From the NCBI RefSeq assembly GCF_965139615.1, contig NZ_CBCSIQ010000019.1, positions 13,027-77,026 on the forward strand: a stretch of 64,000 nt of DNA, read 5' to 3'. The translations under genes were made by a program, and so were the position numbers. The notes under the pieces were generated by a model, which saw nothing but the letters and a program-made list of their open reading frames with translations, ran no database searches and had not been told where the DNA came from. This document shows positions 1 through 9,604 of the stretch, piece after piece. Position 1 is the stretch's first letter; every line of letters begins with the position of its first letter. Source of the stretch: Kerstersia similis. GTDB lineage: Bacteria > Pseudomonadota > Gammaproteobacteria > Burkholderiales > Burkholderiaceae_B.

Positions 1-582
1 GCGCTGCCGGCGCCCGATGTGCGCGCCGCCGGGCGCGAAGGCCCGTTGCGTGTGCTGGTCGTGGGGGGCAGCCTGGGCGCTGCGGCGCTTAACCATTTGA
101 TTCCACAGGCGCTGGCGCTGATGGTGCCGGCGCAACGGCCCAAGGTCGTGCATCAGGCGGGCAGCGCGCATATTGAGAATTTGCGGGCTGGCTATGCCGC
201 CGCTGGCATCGAAGCCGAGTGCGTGGCTTTCATCGACGACATGGCTGGCGCCATGGGCCAGGCCGATCTCATCATCTGTCGGGCAGGCGCCATGACGGTG
301 GCAGAGGTGGCAGCCGCTGGCGTGGCGGCGCTATTCGTGCCTTTCCCGCACGCGGTGGATGACCACCAGACCATGAATGCCCGCTATCTCAGCGACCATG
401 GTGCAGCCTGGCTGCAGCAGCAGGCCACCTTGAGCGCGCCGGGCATGGCCAAGTGGCTGGCAGAACGAAACAGGGCTGAATTGCTGGAAGTCGGCGAGAA
501 GGCCAGAACCTATGCGCTGCCCGATGCGGCGGCACAAATTGCTGCCCGCTGTGTGCGGGCAGCCCGAAGGCAAGAAACATGA
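1..582 (+). CDS. murG: UDP-GlcNAc:lipid I N-acetylglucosaminyltransferase MurG, 3' part
   Basis: Peripheral membrane glycosyltransferase that adds GlcNAc to lipid I to make lipid II, the last cytoplasmic step of peptidoglycan precursor synthesis. The window cuts the gene: only the C-terminal 193 codons are present, in frame from base 1. The fragment carries the UDP-GlcNAc-binding half, with the GGSLGA loop near its start and the [14 protein letters not shown] segment followed by a [10 protein letters not shown] motif, both characteristic of MurG. The stop overlaps the murC start (ATGA at 579-582), which implies translational coupling. Position at the head of murC-ddl-ftsQ-ftsA-ftsZ is the usual dcw order. 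Confidence 0.97.
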   Translation, partial: ALPAPDVRAAGREGPLRVLVVGGSLGAAALNHLIPQALALMVPAQRPKVVHQAGSAHIENLRAGYAAAGIEAECVAFIDDMAGAMGQADLIICRAGAMTVAEVAAAGVAALFVPFPHAVDDHQTMNARYLSDHGAAWLQQQATLSAPGMAKWLAERNRAELLEVGEKARTYALPDAAAQIAARCVRAARRQET

Positions 583-1988
583 AACACCGTATCCAACACA
601 TCCACTTCGTCGGTATCGGCGGGTCGGGCATGAACGGCATCGCAGAGGTGCTGCTCAATCTCGGCTATACGGTGAGCGGTTCGGATCTGCGCAGTTCGGC
701 GGTCACGGAGCGGCTGGCGTCCCAGGGGGCCATCATCCATATCGGCCATGAGGCGACGAATGTCGGCCAGGCCGATGCCATCGTGACTTCTACCGCCGTG
801 TCCGGAGACAATCCCGAAGTGCTGGCCGCCCGTGCTGCCAGCATTCCCGTCGTGCCGCGCGCCGTGATGCTGGCGGAACTGATGCGCCTGAAGCGTGGTA
901 TTGCCGTGGCCGGTACACACGGCAAAACGACGACGACCAGCCTGGTGGCGAGCGTACTGGCAGCGGCCGGCCTGGATCCGACCTTTGTGATTGGCGGCCG
1001 TCTGAATTCCGCCGGGGTCAATGCGCGTCTCGGGCAGGGGGAGTATCTGGTGGCCGAGGCCGACGAATCGGATGCCTCGTTCCTCAACCTGATGCCGGTG
1101 ATGGCAATCGTCACCAATATCGACGCTGACCATATGGACACCTATGGTCATGACCTGGCGCGCCTGAAGCATGCCTTCATCGAGTTCACGCAGCGCCTGC
1201 CGTTCTACGGCAGCGCCATTCTGTGCGTAGATGACGCCAATGTGCGTGAAATCGTGCCCTTTGTGTCGCGTCCGGTCACGACCTATGGCTTTGACGAAAA
1301 TGCCCAGGTGCGCGCGGAGAACATGCGTACCGATGGCGTGCGCATGCGTTTCGACGTGTTGAGGCGTGATCGCAAGGGGGTTGTGCTGCCGCGCATGGAG
1401 GTCGTGCTGAACCTGCCGGGCCGCCACAATGTCCTCAATGCGCTGGCTGCCATTGCCGTGGCGACGGAGCTGGGCGTGGCCGACAGCGTGATGGTGCAGG
1501 CGCTGGCGGATTTCAATGGCGTGGGCCGGCGCTTTACCCATGTCGGCGATTTTGCGGTGCCGCAGGCGCAGGGCGGCGGCAGCTTTACGGTGATCGACGA
1601 TTACGGCCATCACCCGGTGGAAATGGCTGCAACGCTGGCGGCGGCGCGGGGCGCCTGGCCGGAGCGGCGCATCGTGCTGGCGTTCCAGCCGCACCGCTAT
1701 ACCCGCACGCGGGACTGTTTCGAGGATTTCGTCAAAGTATTGAGCGACGCGGATGCCGTGCTGCTGACCGAAGTGTATGCCGCTGGCGAGGAGCCGCTGG
1801 TGGCGGCCGACGGCCGCGCGCTGGCACGCGGCTTGCGCGTGGCCGGACGGGTCGAGCCGGTCTTTGTGGAGGATGTGGACGATCTGCCCCAGGCCGTCCG
1901 TGATTTTGTGCGTGACGGAGATGTCGTGATCGTCATGGGTGCGGGGTCCATCAGCCGGGTGCCCGCACGTATAGGAGAACAAGCATGA
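579..1988 (+). CDS. murC: UDP-N-acetylmuramate--L-alanine ligase MurC
   Basis: Cytoplasmic Mur ligase that uses ATP to join L-Ala to UDP-MurNAc, opening the stem-peptide pathway. The 469-aa product has the usual length. It shows the N-terminal UDP-binding glycine loop ([10 protein letters not shown], residues 11-20), the ATP P-loop GTHGKTTT at 112-119, and the C-terminal Mur-ligase domain with DDYGHHP and [10 protein letters not shown]. The start overlaps the murG stop and the stop overlaps the ddl start by ATGA, so the three genes are translationally coupled. Confidence 0.98.
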   Translation: MKHRIQHIHFVGIGGSGMNGIAEVLLNLGYTVSGSDLRSSAVTERLASQGAIIHIGHEATNVGQADAIVTSTAVSGDNPEVLAARAASIPVVPRAVMLAELMRLKRGIAVAGTHGKTTTTSLVASVLAAAGLDPTFVIGGRLNSAGVNARLGQGEYLVAEADESDASFLNLMPVMAIVTNIDADHMDTYGHDLARLKHAFIEFTQRLPFYGSAILCVDDANVREIVPFVSRPVTTYGFDENAQVRAENMRTDGVRMRFDVLRRDRKGVVLPRMEVVLNLPGRHNVLNALAAIAVATELGVADSVMVQALADFNGVGRRFTHVGDFAVPQAQGGGSFTVIDDYGHHPVEMAATLAAARGAWPERRIVLAFQPHRYTRTRDCFEDFVKVLSDADAVLLTEVYAAGEEPLVAADGRALARGLRVAGRVEPVFVEDVDDLPQAVRDFVRDGDVVIVMGAGSISRVPARIGEQA

Positions 1989-2932
1989 ACATGGAATTCG
2001 GCAAGGTCGGGGTGCTGTACGGCGGTCACTCGGCAGAACGCGAGGTGTCGCTGATGTCCGGCCAGGGCGTTTATGACGCGTTGCGCTCGCGTGGCGTCAA
2101 TGCGCATCTGTTCGATACGGGCAAGCATTCACTGGCGGAATTGGCCAATGCCGGTTTCGATCGCGTGTTCATTGCGCTGCATGGCCGCTATGGCGAAGAC
2201 GGCACGCTGCAGGGCGCGCTGGAACTGCTGGGCATTCCCTATACCGGCAGCGGTACGCTGGCTTCGGCACTGGCCATGGACAAGGTCATGACCAAGCGGA
2301 TCTGGATAGACGAAGGCCTGCCCACGCCGCCCTATGCGGTGCTCGACGGCGACAGCGATCTGGATGCCGTGGTGGCCGAACTGGGCCTGCCGATTTTCGT
2401 CAAGCCGCCGCATGAAGGTTCGACGCTGGGCGTGACCAAGGTGGAATACACCTCGCATCTGCCGGCCGCCGTGCAACTGGCATCGCGCTATGAAGAGAAG
2501 GCGCTGGCGGAGAAGTTTGTCGATGGCCGCGAGCTGACGGTAGCGGTGCTGGGTAGCGGAGACCAGGCGCGTGCGCTGCCTATCATCGAGATCCGTGCGC
2601 CCCAGGGCAACTACGACTTCCAGAACAAGTATTACTCGGACGAGACCCAGTACATCTGCCCGGCCGACCTGCCCACGGCGCTGACGGCTGAAATCCGCGG
2701 CCTGGCCGAGCGCGCTTTCCGCGTGCTGGGCTGCGAAGGCTGGGGGCGTGTCGATGTGATGCTGGATAGCCAGGATCGCCCCTGGTTGCTGGAAATCAAT
2801 ACCTCGCCCGGCATGACCGGGCACTCTCTGGTTCCCATGGCGGCTCGCGCCGAGGGAGTCGATTATGCCGAGCTGTGCGTCCGCATCCTGGCAGGGGCGT
2901 CCCTGAAGGTGCATGGGCATAGCAAGGTCTGA
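1985..2932 (+). CDS. ddl: D-alanine--D-alanine ligase
   Basis: ATP-grasp ligase that makes the D-Ala-D-Ala dipeptide added by MurF. The 315-aa product has the N-terminal [10 protein letters not shown] signature (residues 13-22), which positions the first D-Ala, a central ATP-grasp fold, and the C-terminal [15 protein letters not shown] segment with metal and second-substrate ligands. Length and genomic position correspond to DdlB of the dcw cluster. An in-frame ATG two codons later is an alternative start; the upstream ATG is kept because it forms the ATGA overlap with murC. Confidence 0.97.
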   Translation: MNMEFGKVGVLYGGHSAEREVSLMSGQGVYDALRSRGVNAHLFDTGKHSLAELANAGFDRVFIALHGRYGEDGTLQGALELLGIPYTGSGTLASALAMDKVMTKRIWIDEGLPTPPYAVLDGDSDLDAVVAELGLPIFVKPPHEGSTLGVTKVEYTSHLPAAVQLASRYEEKALAEKFVDGRELTVAVLGSGDQARALPIIEIRAPQGNYDFQNKYYSDETQYICPADLPTALTAEIRGLAERAFRVLGCEGWGRVDVMLDSQDRPWLLEINTSPGMTGHSLVPMAARAEGVDYAELCVRILAGASLKVHGHSKV

Positions 2933-2955
2933 AACGCTGAACAGGAAAACCATCC

Positions 2956-3759
2956 GTGTGGAATGACGCCCGTTTCCTCAATGTGATCGCCAACACGCTG
3001 GCCGTGCTGGCAGCCGTCGTGCTGCTGGTCGCCGGGGTGGTGTGGCTCGTGCAGCGCCCGGTGTTTGCGCTGACGGCCATCGAGCTGGAATCCGCATCGC
3101 AGGAGGAGCCCCTGGCCTATGTGACGCCGGAAGGCGTGCGTTCGGCGATTGCAGGGCGTTTGCACGGCAATTTCTTCACGCTGGATCTGGATGAGGCCAG
3201 GCAGGTGCTGGAATCGGCGCCATGGGTGCGGCGCGCCAGCGTGCAGCGCGTCTGGCCCAGCACCATCAAGGTCAGCATCGAAGAGCAGCAGCCCTTGGCC
3301 TTCTGGAATGAAAACCAGATGATCAATACCTGGGGCGAAGTGTTCACCGCCAATCTGGGCGAGCTGGCCGATGACGAGGAACTGCCGCGTCTGCTGGGGC
3401 CGGAAGGCACGGAAAGCCTGGTGGTGCAGCGTTATGCAGAGCTGGCGCGCTGGTTCGCGCCTTTGACGCTGCAAGTGCGCCGTATCGAACTGAGCCCGCG
3501 CTATGCCTGGATGGTCGATCTATCCGATGGCATGACGCTCAACCTGGGCCGTGACCCTGGCGCGGATGCGCCCGATCCCCACGGTTTGCCGGGCGCGTTG
3601 CCGTTTGCAGCCCGTATTCAGCAGTTTGTTCAGGTCTGGCCTGACGTAGTGCGACGGCTTGAAGGCCGTGCCGTCAAAGAGGCCGATCTGCGTTATCCCA
3701 ACGGGTTTGCGCTGACGCTGGCCGAACTTCCTAATCAATCTCTTCGTAAGACACATTGA
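2956..3759 (+). CDS. ftsQ: Cell division protein FtsQ
   Basis: Bitopic inner-membrane divisome protein that, with FtsB and FtsL, links cytoplasmic and periplasmic division proteins. The 267-aa product has a short cytoplasmic N terminus, one membrane helix at about residues 13-35, a POTRA domain beginning near VFALTAIELES, and the FtsQ beta domain containing the WVRRASVQRVWPSTIKVSIEE stretch. The start is GTG at 2956, 23 bp after ddl. The following ftsA start is 4 bp downstream of the stop. Confidence 0.96.
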   Translation: MWNDARFLNVIANTLAVLAAVVLLVAGVVWLVQRPVFALTAIELESASQEEPLAYVTPEGVRSAIAGRLHGNFFTLDLDEARQVLESAPWVRRASVQRVWPSTIKVSIEEQQPLAFWNENQMINTWGEVFTANLGELADDEELPRLLGPEGTESLVVQRYAELARWFAPLTLQVRRIELSPRYAWMVDLSDGMTLNLGRDPGADAPDPHGLPGALPFAARIQQFVQVWPDVVRRLEGRAVKEADLRYPNGFALTLAELPNQSLRKTH

Positions 3760-3763
3760 AGCC

Positions 3764-4990
3764 ATGACCCGAGACATCAAGGATCTCATCGTTGCCCTGG
3801 ATATCGGCACCAGCAAAGTGGTGGCGGTAGTGGCCGAAATTCTGCCCCAAGGGGGCTTTGAAGTGCTCGGCCTGGGGCAGCACGAATCGCACGGCATGCG
3901 CAAGGGCGTGGTCGTGAATATCGAAACGACCGTGAATTCCATCCAGCGTGCGCTGGAGGAAGCCGAGCTGATGGCGGATTGCAAGATCCGCGACATCTAC
4001 GCCGGCATCGCGGGCAGCCATATCCGCAGCTTCAATTCCAGCGGCATGGTGGCGGTCAAGGACAAGGAAGTGACCGCGACGGATGTGGCGCGCGTCATCG
4101 AAACGGCCAAGGCCGTCAATATTCCGACCGACCAGCAGGTGCTGCATGTGCTGACGCAGGAGTTCATTGTCGATGGCCAGGAAGATATTCGCGAACCGAT
4201 CGGCATGAGCGGTCTGCGCCTGGAAGTGCGTGTGCATATCGTCACCGGTGCGGTCAGCGCGGCGCAGAACATCATCAAGTGCGTGCGCCGCTGCGGCCTG
4301 GAAGTGCAGGACCTGATCCTGCAGCCGCTGGCCTCCAGCCTGGCCTGCCTGACGCCGGATGAGAAGGAGTTGGGCGTGGTGCTGGTGGATATCGGCGGCG
4401 GTACGACGGACATCGCCATTTTCACCGGTGGCGCGATCCGTCACACGGCAGTGGTGCCGGTGGCAGGTGACCAGATCACCAACGATATCGCCGCCATGCT
4501 GCGCACCCCGACGCCGGATGCGGAAGAAATCAAGCTGCGTTATGGCGTGGCCAAGCAAGTGCTGGCCGAGGCCGACGAAACCGTGGAAGTCCCCGGTCTG
4601 GGCGATCGCGGTTCGCGGCTGGTCAAGCGTCAGGCGCTGGGCGCCGTGATCGAGCCGCGCGTGGAAGAGCTGTTTTCGCTGGTGCAGCGCGTGGTGCGCG
4701 AATCCGGCTACGAGGATTTGCTGGCGTCCGGCGTGGTGCTGACCGGCGGTTCGTCGCTGATGCCGGGCATGGTGGAACTGGCGGAGGATGTGTTCCTCAA
4801 GCCGGTGCGCGTCGCCGTGCCCGATTATCAGGGCAGCCTGGCCGATGTGATGCGCAACCCGCGCTTCTCGACCGTGATGGGACTGCTGGCCGAAGCACGC
4901 ACGCAACGCTTGCGCGGCCATAAGGTAGCCCAGCAGCGCGGCAGTTTCCAGCAGGTGCTGGCGCGCATGCGCGAGTGGTTCATGCATTGA
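3764..4990 (+). CDS. ftsA: Cell division protein FtsA
   Basis: Actin-like ATPase that tethers FtsZ filaments to the membrane and recruits later divisome proteins. The 408-aa product has the phosphate-1 motif DIGTSKV near the N terminus, phosphate-2 DIGGGTTDIAIF near residue 208, the adenosine motif around LTGGSSLMPG, and a C-terminal amphipathic helix ending QVLARMREWFMH that serves as the membrane-targeting sequence. It lies 4 bp from ftsQ in the same operon. A 126-bp spacer separates it from ftsZ. Confidence 0.97.
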   Translation: MTRDIKDLIVALDIGTSKVVAVVAEILPQGGFEVLGLGQHESHGMRKGVVVNIETTVNSIQRALEEAELMADCKIRDIYAGIAGSHIRSFNSSGMVAVKDKEVTATDVARVIETAKAVNIPTDQQVLHVLTQEFIVDGQEDIREPIGMSGLRLEVRVHIVTGAVSAAQNIIKCVRRCGLEVQDLILQPLASSLACLTPDEKELGVVLVDIGGGTTDIAIFTGGAIRHTAVVPVAGDQITNDIAAMLRTPTPDAEEIKLRYGVAKQVLAEADETVEVPGLGDRGSRLVKRQALGAVIEPRVEELFSLVQRVVRESGYEDLLASGVVLTGGSSLMPGMVELAEDVFLKPVRVAVPDYQGSLADVMRNPRFSTVMGLLAEARTQRLRGHKVAQQRGSFQQVLARMREWFMH

Positions 4991-5116
4991 GGATTCGGGC
5001 CGGCCGCCGTTGTGGCGGATGGCCGGAAGGTTCGTGGCGCAGTGCGGTTGCCGCGCCATCCATATGTTGTAGAGGGTAGTTACTTATTTTCTTTAGACTT
5101 GTGAGGGAGTCTTGTC

Positions 5117-6304
5117 ATGATCAATTTTGAACTTGTGGATACCAACCCCAGCGGGACCGTGATTAAGGTCGTCGGTGTCGGGGGCGCGGGCGGCAATGCG
5201 ATCGCCCACATGATCCGTTCCAATGTGCAGGGCGTGGAGTTCATCAGCGCCAACACGGATGCGCAGGCGCTGGTGACGAGCCAGGCTCCGGTGCAGATCC
5301 GCCTGGGCCGTACTGGCCTGGGTGCCGGCGCCAAGCCCGAGCAAGGCCGCGCTGCCGCAGAAACCGCCCGCGAAGAAATCCGTGCTGCGCTCAACGGCGC
5401 GCACATGGTGTTCATCACGGCCGGCATGGGCGGTGGCACCGGTACCGGCGCTGCGCCGGTGGTTGCGGAAGTGGCCAAGGAACTGGGTATCCTGACGGTG
5501 GGTGTGGTGACCAAGCCTTTCGGTTTCGAAGGCGGCCGCCGTATGAAGTCTGCCGAAGAAGGCATTCGCGAACTGTCGCGCCACGTCAATTCGCTGATTG
5601 TGGTGCTCAACGAGAACCTGTACGACCTGATGGACGAAGATGCCACTCAGGACGACTGCTTCCGCGCCGCGGATGACGTGCTGCACAATGCTTGCGCCGG
5701 TATTGCCGAAATCATCAACGTCGAAGGTAACGTGAACGTTGACTTCGAGGACGTCAAAACGATCATGGGCGAGCAGGGCCAGGCCATGATGGGTACCGCT
5801 GTCGCCAGCGGCCCGGATCGCGCCCGTGTCGCCGCCGAGCAAGCCATTGCTTGCCCGCTGCTGGAAGGTGTGGATCTGCATGGTGCTCGTGGCGTGCTGG
5901 TGAACATTACCGCCAGCCGTTCGCTGAAGATGCGTGAAACCCGTGAAATCATGGAAATCATCCGCGGCTACGCCGCCGAGGACGCGACCGTGATCTTCGG
6001 TAATGCCTATGACGAAACCATGGGTGATGATCTGCGTGTGACGGTGGTGGCCACGGGGCTGGGCAAGCAGGCCCAAAGCGGCCCCCAGCTGGTGCCGGAA
6101 CCTGCCGAGGCGCTGCGCACCGGCACCGATGATTATTTCATCGGCGGTGCGGCGATGCCCATGGGCGGCTATGGCAACGATCTGCAGGTACCGACCGTCA
6201 TGCGCAACCCGCGTGGCCAGGCAACTGCCCAGGTGCGGGCGATGGAGTCTGCCGGTATGGAGCACCTGGACATTCCGGCCTTCCTGCGCAAGCAGGCGGA
6301 TTGA
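5117..6304 (+). CDS. ftsZ: Cell division GTPase FtsZ
   Basis: Tubulin homologue that polymerises into the Z ring. The 395-aa product contains GVGGAGGNAI near residue 20, the tubulin signature GGGTGTGAAP near residue 105, the T7-loop region, a variable linker, and the conserved C-terminal peptide LDIPAFLRKQAD that binds FtsA and ZipA. A strong Shine-Dalgarno (GAGGGAG) lies about 8 bases before the ATG. In many betaproteobacteria lpxC follows ftsZ; here the next gene is a convergent histidine kinase. Confidence 0.98.
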   Translation: MINFELVDTNPSGTVIKVVGVGGAGGNAIAHMIRSNVQGVEFISANTDAQALVTSQAPVQIRLGRTGLGAGAKPEQGRAAAETAREEIRAALNGAHMVFITAGMGGGTGTGAAPVVAEVAKELGILTVGVVTKPFGFEGGRRMKSAEEGIRELSRHVNSLIVVLNENLYDLMDEDATQDDCFRAADDVLHNACAGIAEIINVEGNVNVDFEDVKTIMGEQGQAMMGTAVASGPDRARVAAEQAIACPLLEGVDLHGARGVLVNITASRSLKMRETREIMEIIRGYAAEDATVIFGNAYDETMGDDLRVTVVATGLGKQAQSGPQLVPEPAEALRTGTDDYFIGGAAMPMGGYGNDLQVPTVMRNPRGQATAQVRAMESAGMEHLDIPAFLRKQAD

Positions 6305-6383
6305 GCAGGCAGATACTGACCGCTAGACCCTCTCTCTCACAGTAAACCCGTCTCCTGGCCGCCTGAATGGCGGCCGGGGGGCA

Positions 6384-6474
6384 GGGCGGACGGCGCCTTT
6401 CATGGGCGGGCCGGCGAGCGTGCACCTCTACCACGCGAGCCGGTCTGCCGGGCTTCGTCCGCCCTTTTCTTTTT
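6384..6474 (+). terminator. Possible ftsZ terminator region
   Basis: Two 9-bp arms (GGGCGGACG at 6384-6392 and CGTCCGCCC at 6456-6464) form an inverted repeat with a long inner segment, itself GC-rich and foldable, followed by TTTTCTTTTT. A separate 7-bp hairpin (GGCCGCC/GGCGGCC) lies upstream at 6357-6375 without a T run. Either could end ftsZ transcription before the convergent kinase gene. The long loop makes this weaker than a standard terminator. Confidence 0.4.
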
Positions 6475-6544
6475 GTGTTCGCTTTTTTGCTATGTGATTG
6501 GTTAAAAAGCAGTTTTTCCTGTTTTCGCGCAGGGCGGCCCCGAT

Positions 6545-7843
6545 TCAGGCGCGCATGCCTGGCCGCATTTCGATCACGAACCGGGTGCCTTGGCCCGGCC
6601 GGGAATGCGGGCGCAGCTGCCAGCCCTGGTGGCGGCAGATGCGTTGCACCATGGACAGGCCCAGGCCCAGATTGCCTTCGGGGCGGCCATCGCTGGTGTC
6701 GCCGCGTACAAAAGGTGAAAACAGCGCTTCCTGGCGATCCTGAGGAATGCCGGGGCCATCGTCGCAGACGGCCAGCCAGTCCTTGCCATAGGCAATGCGC
6801 ACCTGGGCGCCGCTACCGGCATATTGCAAGGCATTGCGTATCAGATTGGACAAGAGGCTGCGCAATAGCGGCACGGCGTAGCCCGGTGCTCCTGCCGTGG
6901 GGGTTTCATCGCTTTCCAGGCGCAGTTCGATGCCGCGCCGCTCGGCCTGGGGCAGCCAGGCCTGCCATTGCTCCAGTGCCAGCTCATGCAGCGGGGCGTG
7001 GGGGAAGGCGGCGCCATCCTGGCGCCCGCGGGCCAGCATGAGGTAAACGTCCACACGCTGCTGCATGTCCTGCAGGGCGCTTTCGATACGGGCGACGCGG
7101 GTGCGTGTGGCGTCGTCCAAGGCCGGGTCGGCCGCCAGCAGTTCGCAGGTGCTCAGGCCGCTCATCAGCGGGGTGCGCAGCTCATGGCCGACATCCGCGG
7201 TAAACAGGCGTTCCCGCAGCAGGGCTTCCTCCAGGGCGTTATAGGCGGCATCGAAGGCCGTGGCAAGCTGGCCGATTTCATTGGCCGGGTAGCGGGTGGC
7301 CAATTGGGTGCCGGGCGGCAGTTCGCTGCGCCGCTGCACATCGCGCGACAGGCGCTCGATGGGGCGTATGACCCGTCGGGTCGCCAGATAGCCCAGTGCC
7401 AGCGCCAGCACCAGGCTGGCGGCCAGGCAGAGCAGCCCGGCGATTTCATAAATGCGTTGCGACTGCAGAAAGTCGGTGTAGTCGCGCAGCAGGATGTAGC
7501 GTTCGTTCTCGATATCCTCAACCATCACCAGCCAGTTGCGGCCATTGCGGCTGACCATATGGAAACCCGGCTGCAGGGGCCGCAGGTCATCCGGAAACGT
7601 CGCGCTGCCGGGGGCGCCGTACAGGAAGTGGTTGGGCCAGCCCGGCGCCACGCCATCGGCCAGGTCGTCGCGCAGGCGGTCGATGGCCAGATCCATGTCG
7701 ATGCGGTGCGACATGGCTTCCAGGCGGTTGAAGGCCCAGCCGGACAGCAGGGTCAGAATGCCGGCCACAGCCAGAGTGAGGGCAAGAAAACGCAGGATCA
7801 GACCGCGGGCCAGCTGCCCGCGCAGGATTTTCGGTGTTTTCAT
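6545..7843 (-). CDS. Sensor histidine kinase of a two-component system
   Basis: Membrane kinase predicted to autophosphorylate and pass phosphate to the adjacent response regulator. The 432-aa product has a first membrane helix at about 17-38, a periplasmic sensor segment to about 132, a second helix at about 133-152, a HAMP-like linker, the H box FTADVGHELRTPL with His220, the N box NLIRNALQ (333-340), G1 DDGPGIP (361-367) and G2 GNLGLGL (390-396). The start overlaps the regulator stop by ATGA, so the two are one operon. The signal sensed is not evident. Confidence 0.93.
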   Translation of the reverse strand: MKTPKILRGQLARGLILRFLALTLAVAGILTLLSGWAFNRLEAMSHRIDMDLAIDRLRDDLADGVAPGWPNHFLYGAPGSATFPDDLRPLQPGFHMVSRNGRNWLVMVEDIENERYILLRDYTDFLQSQRIYEIAGLLCLAASLVLALALGYLATRRVIRPIERLSRDVQRRSELPPGTQLATRYPANEIGQLATAFDAAYNALEEALLRERLFTADVGHELRTPLMSGLSTCELLAADPALDDATRTRVARIESALQDMQQRVDVYLMLARGRQDGAAFPHAPLHELALEQWQAWLPQAERRGIELRLESDETPTAGAPGYAVPLLRSLLSNLIRNALQYAGSGAQVRIAYGKDWLAVCDDGPGIPQDRQEALFSPFVRGDTSDGRPEGNLGLGLSMVQRICRHQGWQLRPHSRPGQGTRFVIEMRPGMRA

Positions 7844-8511
7844 TGGGCACGCAATTGGTAGCCGATGCCATGCACGGTGTGCAGCAGGGCGTGATCGAAG
7901 GGCTTGTCGATGACCTGGCGGATATGGTGGATATGGGTGCGCAGCGCGTCGCTGTCCGGCGGGGAATCATGCCAGAGCGCTTCTTCCAGGCGGGTCCGGT
8001 GTACCACGGCGGGGCTGTGCAGCATCAGCAGGCGCAGCAGTGTCAGGGGGGCGGGCGGCAGCTTGAGGGCGGTGCCGGCGCGTTCCAGCGCCAGCGTATC
8101 CTGATCCAGGCTGAGGTCGCCGACGCGCAGCACGGCAGGCATGGCGCTGCGGCGGCGCTGCAACAGCGCGCGGATGCGTGCGCCCAGTTCGGCCAGGGCG
8201 AACGGCTTGACGAGGTAATCATCGGCCCCGGCGTCGAAGCCGGCCAGGCGGTCGTCCAGCGCATCGCGGGCCGTCACCATGATGACGGGAATGGTGCTGC
8301 GCAACTCATGGCGCAGGCGGCGGCACAGTTCGTAGCCGTCCATGCGGGGCAGCATCAGGTCCAGCACCACCAGGTCGAATTCATCGCGGCTCAGCCGGTC
8401 GTAGCCGGTCTGGCCATCGTCGGCGCAATCCACGATGTAGCCCAGGCCAGACAGGTAATCGACGATATTGGTCAGGATGGGAATGGTGTCTTCGATAACC
8501 AGAATGCGCAT
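7840..8511 (-). CDS. OmpR-family response regulator
   Basis: DNA-binding response regulator, 223 aa from the chosen start MRILVIEDT. The receiver domain has the acidic pair ED near residues 7-8, phospho-acceptor Asp51 (VVLDLMLP), Thr80 and Lys102 (LVKPF). A winged-helix DNA-binding domain follows, ending HTVHGIGYQLRAQ. An in-frame start 12 codons upstream (8547) is rejected because the receiver beta-1 strand begins at MRILVIED. It is the first gene of the pair with the kinase. Three direct hexamers at 8583-8610 are candidate self-binding sites. Confidence 0.93.
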   Translation of the reverse strand: MRILVIEDTIPILTNIVDYLSGLGYIVDCADDGQTGYDRLSRDEFDLVVLDLMLPRMDGYELCRRLRHELRSTIPVIMVTARDALDDRLAGFDAGADDYLVKPFALAELGARIRALLQRRRSAMPAVLRVGDLSLDQDTLALERAGTALKLPPAPLTLLRLLMLHSPAVVHRTRLEEALWHDSPPDSDALRTHIHHIRQVIDKPFDHALLHTVHGIGYQLRAQ

Positions 8512-8582
8512 GGCGGCCTGCGACGGAAAGCGGTTGGGGGCAAGCATCGTTATACCTGAGGCCCTGATGGCCTGCTGGCGGT

Positions 8583-8610
8583 GTTAACGCTTTCTTGACG
8601 TCTCGTTAAG
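8583..8610. promoter_or_regulatory. Candidate response-regulator box, three hexamers at 11-bp period
   Basis: GTTAAC (8583), CTTGAC (8594) and GTTAAG (8605) start at exactly 11-bp steps, about 72 bp upstream of the response-regulator ATG. OmpR/PhoB-type regulators bind head-to-tail on direct repeats with roughly this period. Autoregulation is an inference from position and spacing. Confidence 0.45.
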
Positions 8611-8706
8611 CAGAATGGGAAGTGTACCGGAGGGCTCCGGGCTGCCGGCGGCGCTGCCGCGATCGGTCTGGTGCCTGTCGTAGGGGAGTTTCCGTGGAGG
8701 CCCGGG

Positions 8707-9525
8707 ATGCCTGAACCATTACCGGCGTTGCGGCAGACCGCGTTGGCTGTCTATCGCGGCGCAGCCGCTGAACTGCAGATATTTCGTCTGGCAGATCGCC
8801 ATTACGTCATGAAAGCCTGGCGCGCCAAGCCTGGCGCGTCGTTCCGTGCCGGATTCGGCGCGCTGGCCTGTTTGCTGGCCTTTGGTGAGTTTGCGCGCCC
8901 CTCGCGCCTGCGCCAGGGGGATATCCATTTCGAGGCCGGGCGCCTGCGTGCGCTGGCCCATGGCGGATGCGCCGTGCCAGAGGTGTATCTGGATGAAGAG
9001 CGTTTCATTGTGCTGGAGCATGTCGGGCGCAGCCTGGATGAAATCGTGCGTGACCAGCCGCTGGCAAAGGCAGGCCAGCTCTATGACGCCGCCGTGGACG
9101 ACCTGGCCGGGTTTCATCGCCAGGGTTTTTGGCATGGCGGGGCGCAACTGCGCAACCTGACCCTGCGTGATGGCCGGCTCTACCGTATCGACTTCGAAGA
9201 GCGTTTCGGTGCCGCGCTGTCGCACGGCCTGGCGGCGGCCTACGACCTGTTCCTGTTGCTGGGGGACATTCTTTGGCGCCTGGAGCCGGATGAAGTCGGG
9301 CCCACCGGCAAGCGCCTGATGCGGCGTTATTTTTCGCGTGCTGGCGCGCAAGGCGCGGATCAGGACGCCTTGCTGCGCCTGAACCGCCTGCTGGCGCCGG
9401 TGCGCGGCCTGGCCAATGTGCTGCCTGCCCGCCTGCGGGAGAAGCGGGACATACGGCGCGTGGCGCGTTTTGCCGCCGTGCTCAAAGAGTGGTGTACCCA
9501 GGAGCGGGCGGCAGTATTGAATTGA
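8707..9525 (+). CDS. Protein-kinase-like (Kdo/RIO-type fold) protein
   Basis: Probably a small kinase-fold protein, 272 aa from this start. Lys36 (YVMKAW) could be the beta-3 ATP lysine. FWHGGAQLRN (about residues 140-149) resembles the catalytic loop HGDxxxxN with the usual Asp replaced by Gly, and YRIDFEE supplies a metal-binding Asp in the DFG position. The ATG at 8707 is preferred over a GTG at 8671 because GGAGG sits 6 bases before it. Lipopolysaccharide (Kdo/WaaP-like) kinases and bacterial RIO-like proteins share this pattern; the substrate is not visible. Confidence 0.6.
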   Translation: MPEPLPALRQTALAVYRGAAAELQIFRLADRHYVMKAWRAKPGASFRAGFGALACLLAFGEFARPSRLRQGDIHFEAGRLRALAHGGCAVPEVYLDEERFIVLEHVGRSLDEIVRDQPLAKAGQLYDAAVDDLAGFHRQGFWHGGAQLRNLTLRDGRLYRIDFEERFGAALSHGLAAAYDLFLLLGDILWRLEPDEVGPTGKRLMRRYFSRAGAQGADQDALLRLNRLLAPVRGLANVLPARLREKRDIRRVARFAAVLKEWCTQERAAVLN

Positions 9526-9571
9526 GCAGATGCCTGTTTGGCGTTTTTCTGTTTGATGGGGGATGATTGCC

Positions 9572-9577
9572 TATAAT
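9572..9577 (+). promoter_or_regulatory. Possible -10 element of the phnA-like gene
   Basis: A consensus TATAAT lies 28 bp upstream of the ATG at 9605, in the short spacer after the kinase-like gene. No good -35 hexamer is visible at 16-18 bp. Confidence 0.35.
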
Positions 9578-9604
9578 TGCCCGTTTTTACAGGAAAATGG
9601 AATC

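Noticed and set aside
510..1982. Long minus-strand open frame opposite murC
   Set aside because: Its product is rich in His, Arg and Gln, typical of the antisense frame of a GC-rich gene. The plus strand encodes an unmistakable MurC.
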